Assembly (NCBI RefSeq): GCF_002272245.1
Contig: NZ_NPDD01000192.1
Span: 1-43,034 of the forward strand
From: Bacillus sp. 7884-1
Lineage (GTDB): Bacteria > Bacillota > Bacilli > Bacillales > Cytobacillaceae
Direction: 5' to 3'
DNA: 43,034 nt
The position numbers and the translations under genes were made by a program. The notes beneath the pieces are model-generated. The model ran no database searches and had not been told where the DNA came from. It worked only from the letters and a program-made list of their open reading frames with translations. This document shows, in pieces, positions 15,510 to 25,139 of this stretch (position 1 is the stretch's first letter; the number at the start of each line of letters is the position of its first letter).

Positions 15510-18500
15510 ATGATCACAAAGTTGAAATCCTTATATGACCAGAAAGAATACTATCAAGCTTTAGATATCATAAATCAAGAGATACATGTGTTAAAATCGC
15601 TGGGCTACTCTGAATTAAAACAAGAGCTAAACAGAATAAAGTCTGCAGAAGAATTTCAGGTATTGATTCGGTTGACAGACCATTTTTTGATGTATCAATA
15701 TAGTTCTTTTATAGCTCGTTACGCTTACCGCCGTTTCCCTTGCGTTTTAACACTTTCTTGGTATTGTGAGGAGCTTATTGATAATGGAAAGCTGTTAGAA
15801 GCAGATGAGCTTATTTCTGCCGCAATTGCTGAAAACCAAGAGGACAATCAGGATGGTGAAGAAGTCGAACGGCTTTATTTTTGCAAGATTCGTTGTTTGT
15901 TAGAAATGAAGCTATTTAAACAAGCAGAATTGCTCGTGGAAAAAGTGAAGGAATCTTCCCGCCCTCTACATGACAAGATTGGTTACGTATTTATGCAAAC
16001 CGGGAATAGGGAGACAGCAGAGAAGTACTTTCAACAAGGCCTAAACGATTCTGAAAAAGGAAGGATTTGTTATTTGCTGCTGGCCGATTTAAAAGCATCA
16101 AATGGACAAATTGAAGAGGCGTTAGCGCTTATCGAACAAGGGGAGAAACTCTACCCTGAAACACCTTCTTTCACTTTAGAAAAAATAAGACGTTACCGTG
16201 ATCTCGGTAAAATGACAGAAATGCTTGATTTGATACAGGAATTGAATGAAAGAATAGCTGAGCATGCCTATCAAAAGTATTTTCGCCATTTAACAAAAAC
16301 GGCCTACTACCAATTAGGAGAATTTGATCTCTTAAGGAACGAAGAGAAGGGGGAGAAATCCCTTTTTACTGTAAAAAATGAACAGGGTGAATTAATAAAA
16401 CTTACTATCAAGCCCATTATTCAAAAAAGCAATTATTGTGTTCCAGCAAGCTTAGAGATGATTCTGACCTTTTTTGGAAAAGACATTACCCAGGATGAAA
16501 TTGCCACTCATATTTTTGATTTTACTGGTTCGAAGCTGTCGACGACTGTTGACTATCTTGAAGAAAACGGATATGAATGTCGATATTTTGTAGGCAAGAA
16601 AGAGCTTTATCAAGAATTATTGAAAAGGAATATTCCAATTCTGTTAAGTGTTGATTTTGAGCATTCTTCCCATGTACAAGTGATGACAGGATATGACAGT
16701 ATGTTTGATTTTTATCATATACAAGAACCTAACCTATTGGAAACGATGTATTTAGCTGCAGATGATCTGGAAAAGGCAAATGCATCAACGAGTTATATGT
16801 CCATCGTTTGCGTTCCAAAGGAAAGAGCCCAAGAACTTTCCTTTTTAACAAAAGAAGAGGATGATTATTTCCGCAGATTGCATGATTTAGGCGAAAAGCT
16901 GGAGGAGGATGAAGAAAAGTACAAAGAGACTTTTTTAGAATTCTTAAAGGCTGTTATCGATGTCGCTTACACACCAATTTATGTGGTAAAGCATTTTTCT
17001 TTTGAGGAATATAGTGATTTCATCGTTCAATGTGCTGAAAAAATGTTAGAGTCTTATCCAAATAATGACTTTATGAATCTACATGTGGCCCAAGCCTATA
17101 TGCGTCTCCAAAGAATGGAGCAGGCTAGGGAGCAGCTTAACTATACGGCACGGAAAACCTTCTCTCCGCTCTATCATTTTCTTAATGGAAGAATTAGCCT
17201 TTATTTTGATGAAATGGAAGAAGCAATTGGCTGCTTTCGGAACTCCTTGCAGCTTGATCCGGACCAATACTATACATGGAGCTATCTTGCGCTCGCCTAT
17301 CTTTATTCGGATGATGTTAAGAAGGCAGAGTATTTCTCTTCTATTAGTATGGAGCTTGCACCGAAAGAAAGATTTGTCCGAATCAATCATGCAGCAGTAT
17401 TAATTGAAAAGCAGAAGTACGATGAAGCTCGGGGGATTTATGATCAGCTAATTCGAGAAATACCTACGGATGGTCATGCATGGTATGAACGAGCGCGTCT
17501 TGACCAGAAGCTGGGGAAAATAAGAAAGGCGTTGCGTGGTTATTTAATGGCAATTAATTTGGAAGACAATATTCCTTTTGCCGTAATTGCAGCTGCCGAC
17601 CTCTATGATTACGAGTTGAAGGAGCCTGCAAAAGCAGAAGAAATATTACAATCAGGCATAAATACCGCTGTTTCTGCCCAGCTTTTGGTACGTCTCGGAG
17701 ATTTCTATCATGAACGTGGGGAAATCGAAAAGTGTAGGGACTGTTATCAAGAATGTATCGATTTATTTCCAGATGAAGGTTTTGCCTATATTGGTTTAGC
17801 AGGAATCCTAGGCAGGCAGGATAATAAGGAAAAGGCAGTTGAATTTCTTAAAACCCATGCAGCCAAATTTGATAAAGATAGTGAATACTTGATTAATAGT
17901 GGAAGTATGATGGCTGAATGGGCGATGGAAGAAGATAATAATCAGTTAATAGAAGAATCCTTAGAGTTAATAGAGAATGGAATCAACCATATTCACTCCA
18001 ATTTCAATGAAGCTTTAGAGCTTTATGTAAAAATAGCTGGTGAGACACCTTTCATTATCCGAGCTATTGATTTTCTCAAACAAAAGTTTACAGATAATTC
18101 TAGTGTGATAGAAATCAAATGCTATGAGGGAACATTGTTCGAGGAACAACAGCAATACGCTCCTGCTTTGGATTGTTATAAAACTGCCATACAGGTAAGA
18201 GAAGATTCTTTTCCTTATTATCGATTGGGGGAAGTATACTTTAAGCTTGGAATGTATGAGCCTGCAGCAAGTGCTTATAAAACGAGCATAAGTATTGACC
18301 CTGCCATTGAGCCTGCCTATTTGCGATTAGCTGAAATAGCAGCATTCAATGAAAATCACGAGGAAGAAGCTGAATATCTCCTCCGCCTGCTGGAATTTGC
18401 TCCAGTAAGTGTAAATATAGAATATTTAGTTTCAATTTTAGATGAAGACAAACAGAGACAATTACTAGCTACGCTTCAATCATTGCCTAAAGGGTTAAAT

Positions 18501-19478
18501 GAAATTTGGAGGCTTGATTCAGAAGCTTATGTATATGGTGCTCTAGGTGAAACGCAGCTTGAACAAGAGAAGGTAAATGCTGCTCTTCAACTAAATCCAG
18601 ACTTTTCGGAACTGCTTCATCATCAGGCTAAGATTTTTATTAAAGCAAAAAAGTGGAAGAAGGCTCGGTCTATCTTAACATTGCTTTTAAATAATGACCC
18701 TGAGAATGGGGATTTATATCGAACACTCATTATCTACAGTGCTGCTGCAAATAAATGGTCAAGGCTCCCGAATTTCCTGACAAAACTTGGAGGGAAAGAT
18801 GAAGGTAAAAGCACGAGGTTTTTATTAGCCGCAGAGGCGGGAAAACAATTCGTTCTGGATATGAATTTGAATGATGAAGTTGAAGGTGAAGGGAATGCGT
18901 TTGGTCGTTTTGTCACGAAGCTAAAAAACCACACCAAGCAAATTTACCTTTTTGGATCTATCATCGAGCTGTATGAGATGGCGATTAGATTGGATAAAAA
19001 TAATCTATCAGCAGTAAGTCATTTTGCTAAACTTTATGAGGATTTTGAACTAACTGAGGATGCCATAAAAATTTTACAAAAGGGTCTGAAGAAAAAGTGG
19101 GATGAACCTCTTGCTTATCAGTTAGGAATGAATTATTTGAATGAGGAAGATTATTTTTCAGCACTGCCGCTGTTTGAACGTCAATTAAACAGTGACCCAG
19201 AGGATTCCCATCTCCGCTATTTGGTTGCATTGTGTCATTGTGAAATGGGAGAAACACGTGTAGCAGAAGACATGATGATGAGGATTATCAAGGAAAACCC
19301 TTATGAACATGACGTCCATTTACGGTTAGGGCGTCTATTCAATGAACAAGGCAGACATTTAGGGGCAAAGGATATCCTTGAAAAAGGAATGGAATACCAT
19401 CCATACGACGCTGAAATCAGGGAAGAGCTTCAACTGACAAATCAGAATTTAGAAAAGTCAATAGTACTCACTAACTAA
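15510..19478 (+). CDS. Giant TPR protein with embedded C39-like papain-fold domain
   Basis: About 1322 residues with no signal peptide or membrane segment, so probably cytoplasmic. Residues 1 to about 285 and about 490 to the end are alpha-helical TPR repeats (for example AIGCFRNSLQLDPDQYYTWS and DCYKTAIQVREDSFPYYRLG). Between them (about 300-450) lies a peptidase C39-like domain: Cys310 in NYCVPASLEMIL, His388 in SSHVQVMTGYD, and YHIQEPN where the third catalytic residue is expected, with Glu in place of Asp. The function is unknown. The ATG at 15510 has GGGGGA 8 nt upstream; an ATG at 15504 is also possible. It is monocistronic. Confidence 0.85.
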   Translation: MITKLKSLYDQKEYYQALDIINQEIHVLKSLGYSELKQELNRIKSAEEFQVLIRLTDHFLMYQYSSFIARYAYRRFPCVLTLSWYCEELIDNGKLLEADELISAAIAENQEDNQDGEEVERLYFCKIRCLLEMKLFKQAELLVEKVKESSRPLHDKIGYVFMQTGNRETAEKYFQQGLNDSEKGRICYLLLADLKASNGQIEEALALIEQGEKLYPETPSFTLEKIRRYRDLGKMTEMLDLIQELNERIAEHAYQKYFRHLTKTAYYQLGEFDLLRNEEKGEKSLFTVKNEQGELIKLTIKPIIQKSNYCVPASLEMILTFFGKDITQDEIATHIFDFTGSKLSTTVDYLEENGYECRYFVGKKELYQELLKRNIPILLSVDFEHSSHVQVMTGYDSMFDFYHIQEPNLLETMYLAADDLEKANASTSYMSIVCVPKERAQELSFLTKEEDDYFRRLHDLGEKLEEDEEKYKETFLEFLKAVIDVAYTPIYVVKHFSFEEYSDFIVQCAEKMLESYPNNDFMNLHVAQAYMRLQRMEQAREQLNYTARKTFSPLYHFLNGRISLYFDEMEEAIGCFRNSLQLDPDQYYTWSYLALAYLYSDDVKKAEYFSSISMELAPKERFVRINHAAVLIEKQKYDEARGIYDQLIREIPTDGHAWYERARLDQKLGKIRKALRGYLMAINLEDNIPFAVIAAADLYDYELKEPAKAEEILQSGINTAVSAQLLVRLGDFYHERGEIEKCRDCYQECIDLFPDEGFAYIGLAGILGRQDNKEKAVEFLKTHAAKFDKDSEYLINSGSMMAEWAMEEDNNQLIEESLELIENGINHIHSNFNEALELYVKIAGETPFIIRAIDFLKQKFTDNSSVIEIKCYEGTLFEEQQQYAPALDCYKTAIQVREDSFPYYRLGEVYFKLGMYEPAASAYKTSISIDPAIEPAYLRLAEIAAFNENHEEEAEYLLRLLEFAPVSVNIEYLVSILDEDKQRQLLATLQSLPKGLNEIWRLDSEAYVYGALGETQLEQEKVNAALQLNPDFSELLHHQAKIFIKAKKWKKARSILTLLLNNDPENGDLYRTLIIYSAAANKWSRLPNFLTKLGGKDEGKSTRFLLAAEAGKQFVLDMNLNDEVEGEGNAFGRFVTKLKNHTKQIYLFGSIIELYEMAIRLDKNNLSAVSHFAKLYEDFELTEDAIKILQKGLKKKWDEPLAYQLGMNYLNEEDYFSALPLFERQLNSDPEDSHLRYLVALCHCEMGETRVAEDMMMRIIKENPYEHDVHLRLGRLFNEQGRHLGAKDILEKGMEYHPYDAEIREELQLTNQNLEKSIVLTN

Positions 19479-19507
19479 AACAGATGCGAAGGCGTATCTG
19501 TTTTTTT
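19478..19507 (+). terminator. Terminator after the TPR-C39 gene
   Basis: AACAGATGCG and CGTATCTGTT form an imperfect stem around AAGG, followed by a run of Ts. Confidence 0.8.
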
Positions 19508-19526
19508 CTATATACAAATATAAGAT

Positions 19527-19555
19527 GAAAGTATTAAAAACCTCGCTCATACAAT
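19527..19555 (+). promoter_or_regulatory. SigE-like promoter of the lysine degradation operon
   Basis: CATACAAT at 19548-19555 is a perfect SigE -10 element. The -35 region 14 bp upstream (GAAAGTA) fits poorly. The homologous kamA operon of B. subtilis is SigE-controlled, as I recall, which supports the call. Confidence 0.4.
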
Positions 19556-19575
19556 GAACTAAAAGGGGAAGTGGT

Positions 19576-20928
19576 GTGGCGGTGGAACGTACGTATTTAA
19601 TTAAACCATTACTCGATGAATCCTTACCGATGATTGATTATGGTAAAGGGATTTATTTGTATGATAAGGATGGAAAAAAATACCTTGATGGTGCATCAGG
19701 CGCTGTTACAGCCAACATTGGACATGGGGTATCTGAAATTATTGAAGCGATGCAGGAACAGGCGAAAAAAGTCTCTTTCGTGTATCGCTCGCAATTTACG
19801 AGTGAAAGTGCTGAGAAACTCGCAGAGAAGATCGCAGCTTTAACACCAGCTGATTTAAATTGGTGCTTCTTTGTTAATAGCGGTTCCGAAGCGGTAGAAA
19901 CCGCAATGAAAATGGCCATCCAATATTGGCAGGAGAAAGGCATACAAACGAAAACGAAGGTGCTTTCAAGGTGGGTCAGCTACCATGGAATCACGTTAGG
20001 TGCGCTTTCCTTGTCCGGTCATACTGGCAGGAGAGCACGATTTGTTCCACTTCTAGAGGATTTTCCAGTCATTAATCCTCCATATTGTTATCGTTGTCCC
20101 TACAACCTTGAAGCTCCATCCTGTGGCTATCTTTGCGCTCAGGAATTAGAACTTGCGATTAAACGGATTGGTGCCAATCATATTGCGGGCTTTATAGCAG
20201 AGCCTGTCATCGGTGCTGCGGGGGGAGCGATTGCACCACCAGAGGGATATTTTAAGAAAATCAAAAAAATCTGTGAAGACCATGACATCCTTTTTATTGC
20301 AGATGAGGTGATGACTGGTTTTGGGCGAACAGGATCGATGCTTGCTATGGAGCAATATGGGGTAATTCCTGATATTGTGGCTTTAGGAAAAGGAATGGGG
20401 GCAGGCTACGCTCCAATTGCGGCTGCGCTTGCAAGTGAAAAGGTCATTGAGCCCATTTTAGCGGGGACAAAAGTGGTGATGAGCGGACATACCTTAAGTG
20501 CCAACCCGCAATCCTGTGCCGTTTCTCTAGCGGTACTAGAATACTTGGAAAAAAATCAGGTTGTTAGCGAAGTAGAATCCAAGGGAGATTACTTAAAAAA
20601 TATGCTCTTACATTTAAAAAATCAATATTCCTTTATCGGTGACATTCGCGGTAAAGGCTTAATGCTCGGAATTGAATTTGTTGAGGACGTCACCACTAAA
20701 GCACCTTTTCCTAGGGAGGCACTCGTTACCAAAGAGATAATTTCCCTTGCTAAGGAAAAAGGGCTGCTTGTTTATCCGGCAGGTTCTGGTATTGATGGTG
20801 TCAACGGTGATTCCATAATCATCGCGCCGCCATTAACCATTACCAAAAATGAAATAGACGAATTGGTTTCACTCATGCAAGCAACCTTTGATGCTTTTAC
20901 TCTGCAATTGAAAACGGGTGGTGTTTAA
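19576..20928 (+). CDS. yodT: Class III aminotransferase, acetyl-beta-lysine catabolism (YodT-like)
   Basis: 450 residues. PLP-dependent class III transaminase motifs are present: GASGAVTANIGHG, the DEVMTGFGRTG metal-like loop with the PLP-ring Asp, and ALGKGMGAGYAPI with the Schiff-base Lys. In the beta-lysine route the likely substrate is N6-acetyl-L-beta-lysine, giving 3-oxo-6-acetamidohexanoate. A GTG start at 19576 is used with AAAGGGGAA 5 nt upstream. The stop codon abuts the next gene's ATG. Substrate assignment comes from the neighbourhood, not from the sequence. Confidence 0.85.
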   Translation: MAVERTYLIKPLLDESLPMIDYGKGIYLYDKDGKKYLDGASGAVTANIGHGVSEIIEAMQEQAKKVSFVYRSQFTSESAEKLAEKIAALTPADLNWCFFVNSGSEAVETAMKMAIQYWQEKGIQTKTKVLSRWVSYHGITLGALSLSGHTGRRARFVPLLEDFPVINPPYCYRCPYNLEAPSCGYLCAQELELAIKRIGANHIAGFIAEPVIGAAGGAIAPPEGYFKKIKKICEDHDILFIADEVMTGFGRTGSMLAMEQYGVIPDIVALGKGMGAGYAPIAAALASEKVIEPILAGTKVVMSGHTLSANPQSCAVSLAVLEYLEKNQVVSEVESKGDYLKNMLLHLKNQYSFIGDIRGKGLMLGIEFVEDVTTKAPFPREALVTKEIISLAKEKGLLVYPAGSGIDGVNGDSIIIAPPLTITKNEIDELVSLMQATFDAFTLQLKTGGV

Positions 20929-21621
20929 ATGGAAAATCCATTTGGAAAAATTACAACCTTAGAAAAGGTTTTGGAACTTTTCTATAACGGAATGACCTTA
21001 ATGTTTGGTGGTTTTGGCGGTGTTGGGTCTCCACCAACCCTGATTGATGGAATCCTTGAAAAAGGGATAGAAAGGTTGACTCTAATTGGGAATGATACAG
21101 GGTTTCCGCACATCGGCATTGGAAAATTAGTTAGTCAGGAAAGGGCAATAAAGGTAATTGCCTCTCATATTGGTTCTAATCCCATTGCCGGAAAACTCAT
21201 GCATGAAGGAAAGCTAGAGGTGGAGTTTTCACCGCAAGGAATTTTAGCAGAAAGGATTCGTGCAGGAGGAGTCGGTCTTCCTGCGATTCTAAGTGATATT
21301 GGAATGGATAATGATCTAGTATCAAAAAACAAGCCCCATTTTTTCCTCAACGGAAAGGACTACTTAATTGAAACAGCGTTAACCGCAGATGTATCAATAC
21401 TTTATGCCAAAAAAGCAGACCCCTATGGAAATTTAATTTATGACAAAAGTGCCCGAAATACAAATCCTCTTGTCGCAATGGCAGGGGATATCACGATTGC
21501 AGAGGTAGAGGAGATTGTTCCACTTGGAAGCCTCAATCCTGATGAAATTATTACCCCTGGAGTGTTCGTCGATCACATTATCCCTTCGAAGGGAGTGAAC
21601 TGGAAATGGGCTTGGGAGTAG
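20929..21621 (+). CDS. yodS: CoA-transferase subunit A (YodS-like)
   Basis: 230 residues. It matches the alpha subunit of 3-oxoacid CoA-transferases: GMTLMFGGFGGVGSPPTL (glycine-rich CoA-binding segment), then EFSPQGILAERIRAGG. It begins directly after yodT and overlaps yodR by 16 nt, so stoichiometric expression of the two subunits is likely. In this pathway it probably activates a keto acid to its CoA ester or takes part in its cleavage. The exact substrate is inferred from context. Confidence 0.87.
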   Translation: MENPFGKITTLEKVLELFYNGMTLMFGGFGGVGSPPTLIDGILEKGIERLTLIGNDTGFPHIGIGKLVSQERAIKVIASHIGSNPIAGKLMHEGKLEVEFSPQGILAERIRAGGVGLPAILSDIGMDNDLVSKNKPHFFLNGKDYLIETALTADVSILYAKKADPYGNLIYDKSARNTNPLVAMAGDITIAEVEEIVPLGSLNPDEIITPGVFVDHIIPSKGVNWKWAWE

Positions 21622-22271
21622 ACTTTCGTAACAAAATAGCAAGAAGAGCAGCAGAGGAAATCACGAATGGAATGGTTGTTAACCTGGGCATTGGTATCCC
21701 ATCCTTAGTTCCTAATCATTTACCAAAAGACATGATGGTGATGTTCCATGCTGAAAATGGGATTACGGGTATGGGACCTAGCCCAGATAAAGGAATGGAA
21801 GATGAGAATTTATGCAATGCTGGAGGTTTTCCAGTCACCTTGAACCAAGGTGGTTCTTACTGTGATAGTGCTATTTCCTTTGGGATGATTCGCAAAGGAC
21901 GGGTGGATATCACGATTTTGGGTTCGCTTCAGGTTAGTGAACATGGAGATCTGGCCAACTGGATTGTTCCTGGAAAAAAAGTCCCTGGAATGGGCGGTGC
22001 GATGGAACTTGCTCAAAAAGCAAGAAAAGTGATTGTATTGATGAATCATTGTGATAAAGCGGGAAATCCGAAAGTTGTTACTTCCTGCACATTACCACTG
22101 ACCTCTAAAGCCTGCGTTGATATGATCATTACGGAATTAGCTGTTTTCAGGGTAACTCCTGAGGGATTATTGCTAACAGAACTATTTCCGCCCTATGACT
22201 TACAAGAGGTCGTAAATAATACAGAATGTGAGTTCACGATTAGTGATATTGTCCGAAAGATATCCTATTAA
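21606..22271 (+). CDS. yodR: CoA-transferase subunit B (YodR-like)
   Basis: 221 residues. This is the beta subunit of a 3-oxoacid CoA-transferase with GIGIPSLVPNHL and the catalytic glutamate motif AENGITGMGP. GAAGGGAG precedes the ATG, which lies inside the end of yodS. With subunit A it would transfer CoA to a keto acid made from acetyl-beta-lysine. Confidence 0.9.
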   Translation: MGLGVDFRNKIARRAAEEITNGMVVNLGIGIPSLVPNHLPKDMMVMFHAENGITGMGPSPDKGMEDENLCNAGGFPVTLNQGGSYCDSAISFGMIRKGRVDITILGSLQVSEHGDLANWIVPGKKVPGMGGAMELAQKARKVIVLMNHCDKAGNPKVVTSCTLPLTSKACVDMIITELAVFRVTPEGLLLTELFPPYDLQEVVNNTECEFTISDIVRKISY

Positions 22272-22305
22272 ACTCACCCATCCTTAAAAAGAAGGAGTGA
22301 AAGCG

Positions 22306-23586
22306 TTGACTAATCATGAAGAATCCATTAAACAATGGCTGAAGGACAATCGTGCTAGAGGGACGAGGTTCTTACAAATACTCGTCCAAGAAAATAGTAC
22401 AAGAGGAAACGAAAGTAGTGCTCAGGCTGTCATTATAGAAAAATGCCGGCAGTTGGGATTGAATCTCGATATCTGGGAAATTGACAGAAATGAGCTCATC
22501 CAGCATGAGGCATTCTGCTGTGATCGGGAAAGCTTTGAAGGAAATCCAAATGTAGTCGCGGTGTTAAAAGGGACTGGCGGCGGAAAGTCTATCATTCTAA
22601 ATGGACATATCGATGTGGTCCCGGTTGGAGATGAGAAAAACTGGGAACATGATCCGTTTAGCGGACATATTGAATGTGGAAAGCTGTATGGACGAGGAAG
22701 TACGGATATGAAAGGCGGCACGGCTGCTCTAATTATGGCGATAGAGGCAATCATTTCCACTGGAATTAAGCTTAAAGGGGATGTTGTTTTTCAAAGTGTA
22801 ATAGAGGAAGAAAGCGGCGGTGCGGGTACACTCGCTGCGGTTCTACGAGGATATCGTGCTGACGGTGCTATTATCCCGGAACCGACCGGGATGAAAATTT
22901 TTCCAAAGCAGCAGGGTTCCATGTGGTTTAGAGTTACCGTGAAGGGCAGGGCGGCACATGGCGGAACAAGATATGAAGGCGTAAGCGCCATTGAAAAGGC
23001 AGTATTGGTCATCCAAAAGCTGCAGCAATTAGAAAAAAATCGAAATATAAAAATCACCGATCCGCTATTTAACAGTATTCCGATACCAATCCCGATTAAT
23101 ATTGGAAAAATAAATAGTGGTGAATGGCCGTCATCTGTTCCTGATTTAGCTGTAATTGAGGGTAGAATGGGCGTATCCCCTGAAGAAACGATTTCAGCGG
23201 CTCAAGGTGAAATGGCTGTGGTGTTAAATGAACTCAATGAGCAAGACGAGTGGTTCCAAAAGAATCCTATAGAGATTGAATGGTTTGGGGGGAGATGGCT
23301 TCCAGGTAACCTTGAAGTGGATCACCCATTAATGAAGACACTTTCTGAGAGTTTTGTAGAAATCAAGGGAGAGCAACCAGTTATTGAAGCAAGTCCTTGG
23401 GGGACGGATGGTGGAATTCTATCAAATGTCGGAAATACACCTGTAGTTGTATTCGGACCGGGGATAACGGCAACGGCACATGACGCGAATGAACACATCC
23501 AGTTGGAAGATCTGTTTGCAGCAAGTAAGATTATTGCTCTAACTCTATTAAAGTGGTGTGAAGTCAGTGATAAGAATCCCTCCTAA
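22306..23586 (+). CDS. yodQ: M20 family deacylase (YodQ-like)
   Basis: 426 residues. M20 zinc peptidase/deacylase motifs are clear: NGHIDVVPVGD (His and Asp ligands), GRGSTDMKGG, EEESGGAGT with the catalytic Glu pair, and the terminal TAHDANEHI. Enzymes such as acetylornithine deacetylase and DapE share this fold. The proposed role is to remove the acetyl group from 4-acetamidobutyrate or a related intermediate. A TTG start at 22306 is chosen because AAGGAG lies 8 nt upstream; a GTG at 22297 overlaps that site. It follows yodR with a 34-nt gap. Confidence 0.85.
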   Translation: MTNHEESIKQWLKDNRARGTRFLQILVQENSTRGNESSAQAVIIEKCRQLGLNLDIWEIDRNELIQHEAFCCDRESFEGNPNVVAVLKGTGGGKSIILNGHIDVVPVGDEKNWEHDPFSGHIECGKLYGRGSTDMKGGTAALIMAIEAIISTGIKLKGDVVFQSVIEEESGGAGTLAAVLRGYRADGAIIPEPTGMKIFPKQQGSMWFRVTVKGRAAHGGTRYEGVSAIEKAVLVIQKLQQLEKNRNIKITDPLFNSIPIPIPINIGKINSGEWPSSVPDLAVIEGRMGVSPEETISAAQGEMAVVLNELNEQDEWFQKNPIEIEWFGGRWLPGNLEVDHPLMKTLSESFVEIKGEQPVIEASPWGTDGGILSNVGNTPVVVFGPGITATAHDANEHIQLEDLFAASKIIALTLLKWCEVSDKNPS

Positions 23587-23604
23587 AACAGAATTGGCAA
23601 AGTT

Positions 23605-23613
23605 TGGTACAAT
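23605..23613 (+). promoter_or_regulatory. Extended -10 promoter candidate before the aldehyde dehydrogenase gene
   Basis: TGGTACAAT is an extended -10 element (TGN plus TACAAT). No -35 hexamer is convincing. It may give extra expression of the aldehyde dehydrogenase inside the operon. Confidence 0.3.
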
Positions 23614-23649
23614 ATTATTAAGAACTTTTTAGCAATTGGAGGGATTGTG

Positions 23650-25071
23650 ATGAAGAAGGATTTGTGGATAGGCGGGGAATATCGAAGTGCTTCTTCCTAT
23701 ATGGAGCTTAAGAATCCATTTGACTTGGAGGTTCTTGCCCAAATTGGCATTGCCAATCAGGAAGATGTGCGCTCAGCAATAAAGGCAGCAGAAGATGCTA
23801 AAGAAATAATGGCAGAAATGCCTGCATTTGAACGGGCGGAAATCCTTGAGAAAGTTGCTCAATATTTAAAGGATGACCGAGAGGAATGCGCGAGAATAAT
23901 AGCCCTGGAGGCTGCAAAACCGCTAAAGGCAGCGAGAGCAGAAGTGGACCGGACGATTATGACATACACTTTTGCGGCACATGAAGCGAGAAGAATTCAT
24001 GGTGAAACGGTGCCAATGGACGCTGCACCTGGAGGTCAGGGCAGACTTGCCTTTACGATTCGGGAACCATTAGGCGTGATTGCTGCGGTTACCCCGTTCA
24101 ATTTCCCTATGAATCTAGTTGCCCATAAATTGGGTCCAGCCATTGCGGCTGGAAATAGTGTTGTTTTAAAACCAGCTAGTCAGACTCCTTTATCGGCATA
24201 TAAGATAGCCGAATACTTTCACTCTGCAGGCTTACCGGCTGGTGCATTGAATGTCATTACGGGAAGTGGCAGTAAAATCGGCGATATACTTATGAAAGAC
24301 GACCGTATCAAAATGATTACCTTTACAGGAAGTCCTGAGGTAGGTCGCTATATTCGAGAAAACTCTGGTTTAAAGCGGGTGACCTTGGAATTAGGCTCGA
24401 ATTCTGCATTAATTGTTGACGTTGGTGTTCAATTAGAGAATGTCATCCCAAGAATTGTGAATGGGGCCTTTGCCTATCAGGGGCAGGTTTGTATTTCAAT
24501 TCAGAGAATTTTTGTCCATGAAAAGGTTTTTGAAGCATTTGTGGAGAAGTTTGTTAGTGAAACCCAAAAGTTAAAAGCAGGTAATCCCCTTGAGGAAGAT
24601 AGTGATATTTCAGCAATGATTACACGTGGTGACGTACAGCGAACGAAGGAATGGGTAGATGAAGCGATTAGCAATGGAGCAGAATTAAAGGCTGGCGGAA
24701 ACTCCGAAGAAGGGATTTTCCAGCCTACCGTTTTAGTAAATGTCCCTTCAAGCGAAAAGGTGAGTTGTGAAGAGGTTTTTGCACCCGTTGTGCATATTAA
24801 TAGCTTCCGTCATTTTGATGATGCAATCAATCTAGTAAACGATTCTAAATATGGGTTGCAGGCCGGAATCTTTACGAATGATATCCACAAAGCACTTCAA
24901 GCTGCCAAAAAACTACATGTTGGCGGTGTTATGATTAACGAAATCCCTACCTTCCGCGTTGACCAAATGCCATATGGCGGCGTGAAAATGAGCGGAATGG
25001 GGCGAGAAGGAATCAAATATGCAGTGGAAGAAATGACTGAACTCAAGCTGATCAGCTTTAAAACAGAGTAG
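23650..25071 (+). CDS. NAD(P)-dependent aldehyde dehydrogenase
   Basis: 473 residues, the full ALDH length. Motifs: TPFNFPMNLVAHKLGPA and VVLKPASQTP (cofactor binding), TFTGSPEVGR, LELGSN (general-base Glu), GQVCISIQRI (nucleophilic Cys) and EVFAPV. It sits between the deacylase and the acetyltransferase. In lysine breakdown it could oxidise an aldehyde formed from 4-aminobutyrate, such as succinate semialdehyde. The B. subtilis locus, as I recall it, lacks this gene. GGAGGG favours the ATG at 23650. A terminator follows. Confidence 0.9.
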   Translation: MKKDLWIGGEYRSASSYMELKNPFDLEVLAQIGIANQEDVRSAIKAAEDAKEIMAEMPAFERAEILEKVAQYLKDDREECARIIALEAAKPLKAARAEVDRTIMTYTFAAHEARRIHGETVPMDAAPGGQGRLAFTIREPLGVIAAVTPFNFPMNLVAHKLGPAIAAGNSVVLKPASQTPLSAYKIAEYFHSAGLPAGALNVITGSGSKIGDILMKDDRIKMITFTGSPEVGRYIRENSGLKRVTLELGSNSALIVDVGVQLENVIPRIVNGAFAYQGQVCISIQRIFVHEKVFEAFVEKFVSETQKLKAGNPLEEDSDISAMITRGDVQRTKEWVDEAISNGAELKAGGNSEEGIFQPTVLVNVPSSEKVSCEEVFAPVVHINSFRHFDDAINLVNDSKYGLQAGIFTNDIHKALQAAKKLHVGGVMINEIPTFRVDQMPYGGVKMSGMGREGIKYAVEEMTELKLISFKTE

Positions 25072-25077
25072 AAGAAA

Positions 25078-25110
25078 ATGTCTGGCTGATTTCCAGTCAG
25101 GCATTTTTTT
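25078..25110 (+). terminator. Terminator between aldehyde dehydrogenase and ablB
   Basis: ATGTCTGGCTG and CAGTCAGGCAT form an 11-nt stem with G-U pairs, followed by seven Ts. It divides the locus into two likely transcription units or reduces downstream expression. Confidence 0.75.
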
Positions 25111-25139
25111 ACCTGCCTTATCGGGAAGGAGTCTATAGG

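Noticed and set aside
23594..23610. TTGGCAAAGTTTGGTAC before ALDH as a sigma-54 promoter
   Set aside because: It lacks the TTGC of the -12 element and has wrong spacing. The extended -10 TGGTACAAT is the better reading.
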